Below, one piece after another: positions 4,970 to 9,855 of a stretch of DNA of 9,855 bases. The translations under genes were made by a program, and so were the position numbers. The stretch comes from Solirubrobacteraceae bacterium (GTDB lineage: Bacteria > Actinomycetota > Thermoleophilia > Solirubrobacterales > Solirubrobacteraceae): contig JASHQV010000002.1 in assembly GCA_030038955.1 (NCBI GenBank), positions 1-9,855 on the forward strand, written 5' to 3'. Every line of letters begins with the position of its first letter. The first letter of the stretch is position 1. The notes below the pieces were generated by a model. It worked only from the letters and a program-made list of their open reading frames with translations. It did not search any database and was not told the DNA's origin.

Positions 4970-6582
4970 TGGCCCGCGACGCGCTGACCGACGCGGCGTC
5001 AGCCGGCGTCGCGCCCGCCGATATGCCGTCCAGCGGGCCGCTACCCGCCGGCCCGGCTGAGCTTCCCGTGGCGCGCTGCACGCTGATCGTGCTCGACGGC
5101 TGGGGACTCGCCGAGCCCGGTCCCGGCAACGCCGTGTCGCTCGCGCGAACGCCGGTGATGGACACGCTGTGGCGCGCGTACCCGCATACGCAGCTGACCG
5201 CCTGCGGCGAGGCGGTGGGGCTGCCAAAGGGGCAGATGGGCAACTCCGAGGTGGGGCACATGAACCTCGGCGCCGGGGCGATCCTGATGCAGGATCTGAC
5301 CCGGATCGATGCCGCCGCCGAGAACGGGACGCTGGCCGACAACCAGGTGCTCAGAGACGCGTTCACCGCCGCCGAGCGCGTCCATCTGATCGGCCTCGTG
5401 TCCGACGGCGGCGTGCACTCCGGCTGGCAGCACCTGCGGGCGCTGATCGGGATGGCGGCCGAGCTGGGCGTCCCCGACCTCGTGCTGCACGCCTTCACCG
5501 ACGGCCGCGACACGCTTCCCCATTCGGGCCAGGGCTACCTGGAGCAGGTCGAGGCGTGGATCGCGGAGGCGCACACGGGCCGCGTCGGGAGCGTCGTCGG
5601 GCGCTACTACGCGATGGACCGCGACCGCCGCTGGGACCGCGTGCAGCTGGCCTACGACCTGCTCGTGCACGGCCGCGCCGAGCACGCCGCCGGTACCGGT
5701 CCGGACGCCGCTGCGCAGGCCTACGCGCGCGACGAGACCGACGAGTTCATCAAGCCCGTGCGGGTGGGGGAGGAGGCGTGCATCCGCCCGGACGACAGCG
5801 TGATCGCGTTCAACTTCCGCCCCGACCGGATGCGTGAGATCACGCTCGCCCTGGCCGATCCCGAGTTCACCGAGATCAACCGTGGTGGCGCCCCGCCGGT
5901 CGCCCGCTACACGACGATGACCGAGTACGAGCAAGGCTGGCGCTACCCGGTGGCGTTCCCTCCCGTCACCCCGGAGATCACGCTGCCGGTCGTGGTCGCC
6001 CGTCACGGCGTCCGTCAGCTGCACGTCGCCGAGACCGAGAAGTACCCGCACGTCACGTACTTCTTCGGCGGCGGCGACGAGCATCCGCAGGCGGGCGAGC
6101 GGCGCGAGCTGGTGCCCTCGCCCCGTGACGTGCCGACCTACGACTACAAGCCCGAGATGAGCGCGCGCGCGGCCGCCGACGTGTTCGTCTCCGCGTGGCG
6201 GGACGACGGCCCCGCATTCGGGATCATCAACTTCGCCAACGCCGACATGGTCGGGCACACCGGCGTGATCCCGGCTGCGGTGAAGGCCGTCGAGACGGTC
6301 GACGCCTGCCTCGGCGAGGTCGTCGCGGCGGTGCACGAGTCCGGCGGCGCCTGCGTCGTCACCGCCGACCACGGCAACTCCGACCATATGCTCGAGCCCG
6401 ACGGCAGCCCCAACACCGCGCACTCGCTGAACCCGGTGCCGCTGATCGTCACGGTCGCACGCGGCGAGCGGCTGCGGCTGCGCGACGGCGGCGTGCTCGG
6501 CGATGTGGCGCCGACGATCCTGCAGCTGCTGGGCTACGAGCAGCCCTCGGAGATGACCGGCCGGTCGCTGCTCGAGACCTGA
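4966..6582 (+). CDS. gpmI: 2,3-bisphosphoglycerate-independent phosphoglycerate mutase
   Basis: Interconverts 3- and 2-phosphoglycerate through a phosphoserine intermediate using two Mn2+ ions; a member of the alkaline-phosphatase superfamily. As called it has 538 residues, slightly long (about 510 is usual), because of about 35 Ala/Pro-rich residues before the first conserved strand TLIVLDGWG. Motifs: metal ligand Asp44 in VLDGWG; nucleophile Ser94 in GNSEVGH; SDGGVHSG with His151; TDGRDT (178-183); GRYYAMDRD (212-220); FNFRPDR (282-288); NADMVGHTG with Asp427 and His431; TADHGN with Asp468 and His469; and TAHS with His486. ATG 4966 forms the ATGA overlap with tpiA. In-frame alternatives are ATG 4969, ATG 5023 and GTG 5068; GTG 5068 would give a family-typical N-terminus. 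None has a clear Shine-Dalgarno. It is the last gene of the glycolytic operon and ends 7 bp before a strong hairpin. Confidence 0.96.
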   Translation: MMARDALTDAASAGVAPADMPSSGPLPAGPAELPVARCTLIVLDGWGLAEPGPGNAVSLARTPVMDTLWRAYPHTQLTACGEAVGLPKGQMGNSEVGHMNLGAGAILMQDLTRIDAAAENGTLADNQVLRDAFTAAERVHLIGLVSDGGVHSGWQHLRALIGMAAELGVPDLVLHAFTDGRDTLPHSGQGYLEQVEAWIAEAHTGRVGSVVGRYYAMDRDRRWDRVQLAYDLLVHGRAEHAAGTGPDAAAQAYARDETDEFIKPVRVGEEACIRPDDSVIAFNFRPDRMREITLALADPEFTEINRGGAPPVARYTTMTEYEQGWRYPVAFPPVTPEITLPVVVARHGVRQLHVAETEKYPHVTYFFGGGDEHPQAGERRELVPSPRDVPTYDYKPEMSARAAADVFVSAWRDDGPAFGIINFANADMVGHTGVIPAAVKAVETVDACLGEVVAAVHESGGACVVTADHGNSDHMLEPDGSPNTAHSLNPVPLIVTVARGERLRLRDGGVLGDVAPTILQLLGYEQPSEMTGRSLLET

Positions 6583-6589
6583 GGGCTTT

Positions 6590-6633
6590 GGGGGGCGGCG
6601 CCGCCGACTTGTGGTTCGGCGGCGCCGCCCCCC
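6590..6633. terminator. Strong hairpin between convergent gpmI and the SDR gene (probable bidirectional terminator)
   Basis: A perfect 18-bp G/C-rich stem pairs 6590-6607 with 6616-6633, with an 8-nt loop (CTTGTGGT). It starts 7 bp after the gpmI stop and lies 66 bp beyond the SDR stop. There is no U-tract on either strand, as is common for actinobacterial terminators. A second weak 6-bp stem (6642-6647 with 6666-6671) lies on the SDR side. Confidence 0.8.
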
Positions 6634-6699
6634 GCGTCCGCGCCCTCCCGGCGTCGCGGCTTCCCGAGGGCACAGGCCCCGAGGATCACCGCGCGACCG

Positions 6700-7515
6700 T
6701 CACCGCCGCCGCAGCGCGGCGGCGATCGACGGCAGCTTGATCGCGTTGGGGATGTACCGCGAGGCCAGCATCGCCGCCCGCATCGGCAGCCCCGGCACGA
6801 CCACGCGGCTGCCGTGCTCGAGCCCCTCGACGCCGGCGTGGGCAACGTCCTCGGCGCGCACCCACGCTGGCCCGGGCACGGCCTGCTCCATGCTCTCGCC
6901 GCTGACCTCCCAGCCTGCGATCTCCCAGAACTCGGTGGCCACCGGACCCGGTGCGAGCGCGGTGACGGTGACGCCCTCGCCGGCGAGCTCGTAGTGGAGC
7001 GCCTCCGAGAAGCTCAGCACGTACGCCTTTGCCGCCGCGTAGCCGGCCGAGTACGGCATCGGCTGCATGCCGGCGGTGGAGGCGAGGTTGAGCACCGCGC
7101 CGCGGTGGCGCTCGACCATCGGCGGGATGAACGCGGAGCACAGCGCAACGACGGCCTCGACGTTGAGGCGCACCTGCTGCAGCTCGCGCTCGGGATCGGA
7201 GGCGTAGAACGGCCCGCCGGTCGCGAACCCGGCGTTGTTGACGAGCACCTCGACCGTCAGCCCGAGCTGCTCGAGCCGCCCCGGCAGGCGTCCGCGCGAG
7301 GCCGGCTTGGCGAGATCACAGGTGACCGGCTCCGCCCGGACCCCGTGCTCGGATGCCAGCTCGCGCGCCAGCGCCGACAGCCGCTCGTGCCGGCGGGCGA
7401 CCAGCACGAGGTTGTGCCCGCGGCTCGCCAGCTCCCTGGCGATCTCCGTGCCGATCCCCGACGAGGCGCCGGTGACGAGGGCGGCGGTCGAGTCGCTGGG
7501 CTCGGGCAGGCTCAC
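6700..7515 (-). CDS. Classical short-chain dehydrogenase/reductase (SDR)
   Basis: A 271-residue NAD(P)-dependent oxidoreductase of the classical SDR family (COG0300, YqjQ/DltE-like by general look). The cofactor motif TGASSGIG is at 15-22, an ARR at 40-42 suggests NADP(H) preference, and Asp67 (CDLA) and NNAG (93-96) are present. The catalytic set Asn118, Ser146, Tyr159 and Lys163 is complete (YAAAK). PGPVATEF follows as usual. The C-terminal 40 residues (VPGLPMRAAMLASRY onward) are slightly hydrophobic, as in related SDRs. The substrate is unknown. The start is taken as GTG at 7515, with AAGG upstream; GTG at 7527 is an alternative adding four residues. The frame stays open further upstream, but that part is antisense to the HAD gene and has no SDR-like sequence. 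It is transcribed away from the HAD gene and convergent with gpmI. Confidence 0.92.
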   Translation of the reverse strand: MSLPEPSDSTAALVTGASSGIGTEIARELASRGHNLVLVARRHERLSALARELASEHGVRAEPVTCDLAKPASRGRLPGRLEQLGLTVEVLVNNAGFATGGPFYASDPERELQQVRLNVEAVVALCSAFIPPMVERHRGAVLNLASTAGMQPMPYSAGYAAAKAYVLSFSEALHYELAGEGVTVTALAPGPVATEFWEIAGWEVSGESMEQAVPGPAWVRAEDVAHAGVEGLEHGSRVVVPGLPMRAAMLASRYIPNAIKLPSIAAALRRR

Positions 7516-7525
7516 GGCGCCCGAC

Positions 7526-7535
7526 ACCTTATTGT
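7526..7535. promoter_or_regulatory. Candidate back-to-back -10 elements for the SDR and HAD genes
   Basis: In the 30-bp gap between the divergent starts, the only AT-rich block holds TATTGT (+ strand, 7530-7535), 10 nt before ATG 7546, and TAAGGT (- strand, 7531-7526), 10 nt before GTG 7515. Both fit the loose TANNNT actinobacterial -10 pattern, and they overlap by two bases. Such short distances imply leaderless or nearly leaderless mRNAs. It is suggestive only: the motif is weak and no -35 is evident. Confidence 0.35.
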
Positions 7536-7545
7536 GTTGCGGCTG

Positions 7546-8289
7546 ATGCCCGCGCCGCCTTCCACCGACATGGAGGTCACTGGCGTGCTGTTCGACTTTG
7601 CGGGCACGCTGATGGTGCCGCGCCCGGCGGCGGAGCTGCTCGCCCGCGCGGCCGCGCGTGCCGGCCTCAGCCTGACGGCCGCAGAGCTGGCGCAGCTCGC
7701 CGACGCCTACGTGGCGGCGGGGATCCCGGGAGCGCCCTACCCGCGGCACGTGCCCGACGAGCTGGTCGAGCTCTACGAGCGGCGCGACCTGTCGCCCGAC
7801 AACCACCGGCGCGCTTACGTCGGGCTGTTGGAGACGGTCCACCGTCCGCAGCCGCGGTCGCTGCCGGCAGCGGTCTACGAGCAGATCCTCGAGCCGGACG
7901 GCTGGGTGCCCTACCGGGACGCGGGCGAGACCGTCGCGGAGATCGTGCGACGAGGGGTCCGGGTTGGCGTGGTCAGCAACGTCGGCTTCGACATCCGCCC
8001 GATCCTCCGCCACCACGGCCTCGGCACGCTTACCGGCAGCTGCACGCTGTCATTCGAGGTCGGCTGCGTCAAGCCCGAGCCAGCGATCTTCCGGACGGCG
8101 CTGGCGCAGCTCGGGACGCCGGCGGCGCGCACGCTGATGGTCGGCGATCACGAGCAGGCGGACGGCGGCGCCCGGGCGGTGGGGATCGCCACGCTGATCC
8201 TGCCGATGACCGGGCCGGGGACCACGCACGGGCTGGGGCGGGTGCTGGAGGCGAGCAATCGCCTCCAGCACCCGCCCTCTGCGCAGTGA
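7546..8289 (+). CDS. HAD-superfamily hydrolase-like protein with atypical motif I
   Basis: A 247-residue protein with the HAD fold. Motif I is VLFDFAGTL (nucleophile Asp17), with Ala19 where phosphatases carry the second Asp. Motif II is GVVSN (Ser144), the motif III lysine is Lys176 in GCVKPEPAIF, and motif IV is GDHEQAD (Asp201 and Asp206). A helical cap of about 100 residues sits between motifs I and II (type C1, HAD-IA-like). Replacement of the acid/base Asp is known in phosphonoacetaldehyde hydrolase (DxAGT) and 2-haloacid dehalogenases, and in some uncharacterised actinobacterial HAD proteins, so ordinary phosphatase activity should not be assumed. The start is uncertain: ATG 7546 is chosen, ATG 7570 gives a shorter natural N-terminus (MEVTGVLFDF) and GTG 7534 is possible. 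No Shine-Dalgarno is seen before any of them. The 3' end contains a terminator-like hairpin. Confidence 0.88.
   Translation: MPAPPSTDMEVTGVLFDFAGTLMVPRPAAELLARAAARAGLSLTAAELAQLADAYVAAGIPGAPYPRHVPDELVELYERRDLSPDNHRRAYVGLLETVHRPQPRSLPAAVYEQILEPDGWVPYRDAGETVAEIVRRGVRVGVVSNVGFDIRPILRHHGLGTLTGSCTLSFEVGCVKPEPAIFRTALAQLGTPAARTLMVGDHEQADGGARAVGIATLILPMTGPGTTHGLGRVLEASNRLQHPPSAQ
8236..8277. terminator. 19-bp hairpin with GCAA tetraloop inside the HAD coding end (probable bidirectional terminator)
   Basis: A perfect 19-bp stem pairs 8236-8254 with 8259-8277, closed by GCAA (8255-8258), a GNRA-type tetraloop; one further G-T wobble pair (8235/8278) is possible. It encodes part of the HAD C-terminus (RVLEASNRLQHPP) and lies just before the HAD stop (8287-8289). 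Seen from the minus strand it lies directly after the peptidase stop. With only 3 bp between the convergent genes, no other place exists for a terminator. There is no U-tract on either side. Confidence 0.7.
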
Positions 8290-8292
8290 GCC

Positions 8293-9855
8293 TCAGCGCT
8301 GGCTCTGTCCCGCGCCCGGCGCGAGCGCCCGGCGCAGGAACTCCACCTGCAGCTCGAGCAGGTTCTCGGCGACCAGCTCCTGCGGGGTCATGTGCGTGAT
8401 CCCGCTGAGCGGCAGGACGCTGTGCGGACGCCCGCTCTCGAGCAGTCGCTGCGACAGCCTCAGCGTGTGCGCGACCAGCACGTTGTCGTCGGCCAGCCCG
8501 TGGATCAGCAGCAGCGGCCGGCGCAGCGAGGCGGCGTCGGCCAGCAGCGACGAGCGTTCGTAGGCGGCGGCGTCGGCGCCGTCGGGATCGACCCCGAGGT
8601 AGCGCTCGGTGTAATGGGTGTCGTACAGCCGCCAGTCGGTGACGGGCGCCCCGGCGACGGCCGCGTGGAACACCTCCGGGCGGCGCAGCACCGCCAGCGC
8701 CGCCAGGTAGCCGCCGAACGACCAGCCGCGGATCGCCACGCGGGAGAGGTCGAGCTCTCCGATCAGCGCGGCGGCGGCGTGCAGCGCCTCGACCTGATCC
8801 TCGAGCGCCGGCGAGGCAAGGTCGCCGCGCACCGCGCGCGCCCACGAGCGACCGCGCCCCGGCGTGCCGCGCCCGTCGACGACCAGCACGGCAAACCCCT
8901 GGTCGGCTAGCCACTGCGACTCGAGCCACCGGTCGCGGTTGGCGAGCACGCGCTGGAACTGCGGTCCGCCGTAGGGGTCCAGCAGCACCGGCAGCGGCAC
9001 GCCGGGCTGGTGCCCGGTTGGGAACAGGAGCCCGGCGCGCAGCTCGTGCTCGCCGAGCGTCAGCATCCGCACCTCCGGGGTGAGCAGCGGCGACTCGGCC
9101 TCCGAGGCGAACACGTGCTCGCCGACCGTCCATCGCGTCCCGGCGTGGTCGAGCGACGTGTGGCCGAGCACCTGCAGGCCGCCGCCGGCCACGGCCGTGT
9201 GCACGCCCGGCTCGGTGGTCAGCTGCTCGATGTCGGCACCGTCCTCCCAGCTGTACACGTGCTCCTGGGTCGGCTCAGGCTTGGCCGTGAACAGCACGCG
9301 GCGAGCGCGCACATCCAGCACCTGCCGCACCTCCAGGTCGTCGGGGGTGACGGGCTGCTCGCCGACCACCAGGGCGGGCGCCGCTCGGTCGCCTCCGACC
9401 GTGACCGGCCGGCCGTCGTCGAGCCGGCGGGGGAGGTCGTTGACGAGCTCGACCCAGTCGGGATCGGACTGCTCGGCGAGCGTCGAGGTGTGCCCGCTCG
9501 TGGGGTCGACCGCGAGCGTCAGCAGCCGGCGCTGGTCCCGGCTCTGGACAGCGATCAGGGGTCCGCGCTCGTCCCAGTGCGCGGCAGCCAGGTATGGGAA
9601 CGCCTGCTGATCCCAGCTGACCGGCGTGCGTGAGCCGGACTCGAGGCCGACCACGTGCACCTCGACGCGGGCGTTCGCGGTCCCGGCCGGTGGGTAGCGC
9701 ACCGCTCGCGCCGGTGACTCGGGCTCCGCGGGCGCGGCGATCCACAGCTCCTGCACCGGCGACTCGTCGACGCGGGTGGTCAGCAAGGCGTCGCCGGCCG
9801 GCGACCACCAGTAGCCACGGTGCCGAGCCATCTCCTCGGCGGCGACGAACTCGGC
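8293..9855 (-). CDS. Dipeptidyl-peptidase IV-like S9B prolyl oligopeptidase family peptidase (5' end outside window)
   Basis: The C-terminal 520 residues of a two-domain serine peptidase: the end of an eight-bladed beta-propeller and the whole alpha/beta-hydrolase domain. DPP-IV-like enzymes remove X-Pro or X-Ala dipeptides from peptide N-termini. Window residue 1 is the codon at 9855. The first residues include AAEEM (5-9) before YWWSP. This matches the Glu-Glu motif that binds the substrate amino group in DPP IV. The active site shows the oxyanion Tyr295 in LLDPYGGP, nucleophile Ser379 in GWSFGGY, Asp456 and Asn458 in GLADDNV, and His488 in GITHMTP. The Met at 9831 is internal: the frame is open to the window edge and the preceding residues are conserved, so the real start is upstream. 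No signal peptide can be assessed. It converges with the HAD gene at a 3-bp distance. Alternative: another S9 acylaminoacyl-peptidase, less likely given the EE motif. Confidence 0.93.
   Translation of the reverse strand, partial: AEFVAAEEMARHRGYWWSPAGDALLTTRVDESPVQELWIAAPAEPESPARAVRYPPAGTANARVEVHVVGLESGSRTPVSWDQQAFPYLAAAHWDERGPLIAVQSRDQRRLLTLAVDPTSGHTSTLAEQSDPDWVELVNDLPRRLDDGRPVTVGGDRAAPALVVGEQPVTPDDLEVRQVLDVRARRVLFTAKPEPTQEHVYSWEDGADIEQLTTEPGVHTAVAGGGLQVLGHTSLDHAGTRWTVGEHVFASEAESPLLTPEVRMLTLGEHELRAGLLFPTGHQPGVPLPVLLDPYGGPQFQRVLANRDRWLESQWLADQGFAVLVVDGRGTPGRGRSWARAVRGDLASPALEDQVEALHAAAALIGELDLSRVAIRGWSFGGYLAALAVLRRPEVFHAAVAGAPVTDWRLYDTHYTERYLGVDPDGADAAAYERSSLLADAASLRRPLLLIHGLADDNVLVAHTLRLSQRLLESGRPHSVLPLSGITHMTPQELVAENLLELQVEFLRRALAPGAGQSQR

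Noticed and set aside
5041..6423. A long minus-strand open frame (460 codons) opposite gpmI
   Set aside because: It mirrors gpmI codons in a high-GC genome and encodes a His/Val/Arg/Gly-rich sequence with no motif. gpmI on the plus strand has a complete active site.
6814..7545. Extension of the HAD frame upstream to an ATG at 6814
   Set aside because: It runs antisense to the SDR coding region. HAD motif I starts shortly after ATG 7546/7570, so the extension is not real.
7516..8016. Extension of the SDR frame upstream to an ATG at 8016
   Set aside because: The extra 167 codons are antisense to the HAD gene and look like a shadow. The SDR N-terminal strand begins just after GTG 7515.
8297..8336. 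A direct repeat of GCGCCCGGCGC-like sequence in the peptidase 3' end as a regulatory element
   Set aside because: It is explained by coding of an Arg-Ala-Leu-Ala-Pro-Gly-Ala tail in very GC-rich DNA, and only weak short stems can form.
8293..9831. The peptidase as a complete gene starting at ATG 9831
   Set aside because: The frame stays open to 9855 and the upstream residues match the conserved EE region of DPP-IV propellers, so the Met is internal.
1..9855. tRNA, rRNA, riboswitch, IS element, phage or defence genes
   Set aside because: I found no sequence or protein motif supporting any of these. Every stretch longer than 200 bp is accounted for by a housekeeping-type gene.

Overview
The window is a high-GC, gene-dense chromosomal segment. 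The order uvrC-rapZ-(gap)-pgk-tpiA, the GTG/ATG starts, the ATGA couplings and the near-universal G/C at third codon positions point to Actinomycetota. A linked cofactor-independent phosphoglycerate mutase and the lack of yvcK/whiA fit a deep-branching lineage such as Thermoleophilia (Solirubrobacterales-like); this placement is inference. It looks like a housekeeping region. I see no phage, IS, CRISPR, toxin-antitoxin, biosynthetic or defence genes.

Layout. 1-405: 3' end of uvrC (+). 406-604: a non-coding spacer with a 16-bp tandem repeat starting at the uvrC stop and a perfect 20-bp inverted repeat. 605-1848: rapZ and a small VOC-fold (glyoxalase-like) gene, overlapping by ATGA. 1849-1961: a short spacer with a stem-loop. 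1962-6582: a glycolytic operon gap-pgk-(17-codon micro-ORF)-tpiA-gpmI, with pgk, micro-ORF, tpiA and gpmI chained by ATGA overlaps. 6590-6633: a strong 18-bp hairpin between convergent gpmI and a minus-strand short-chain dehydrogenase (6700-7515). About 30 bp separates the SDR start from a divergent HAD-like hydrolase (7546-8289). The HAD gene converges with a minus-strand S9B/DPP-IV-like peptidase (8293 to beyond 9855), only 3 bp away, with a 19-bp GCAA-looped hairpin inside the HAD coding end.

How the genes work together. GAPDH, PGK, TPI and iPGM carry triose phosphates to 2-phosphoglycerate (and back in gluconeogenesis); enolase is not in the window. RapZ and UvrC are the usual actinobacterial upstream neighbours of this glycolytic cluster, but YvcK and WhiA, which normally sit between RapZ and GAPDH, are absent and the VOC gene occupies that place. 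The SDR, HAD and peptidase genes look like independent single-gene units.

The features most worth a second look are small: the micro-ORF between pgk and tpiA, the perfect palindrome upstream of rapZ, the missing yvcK/whiA, the HAD protein with Ala in place of the second motif-I Asp, and the hairpin built into the HAD coding end. I do not see a convincing new multi-gene system.
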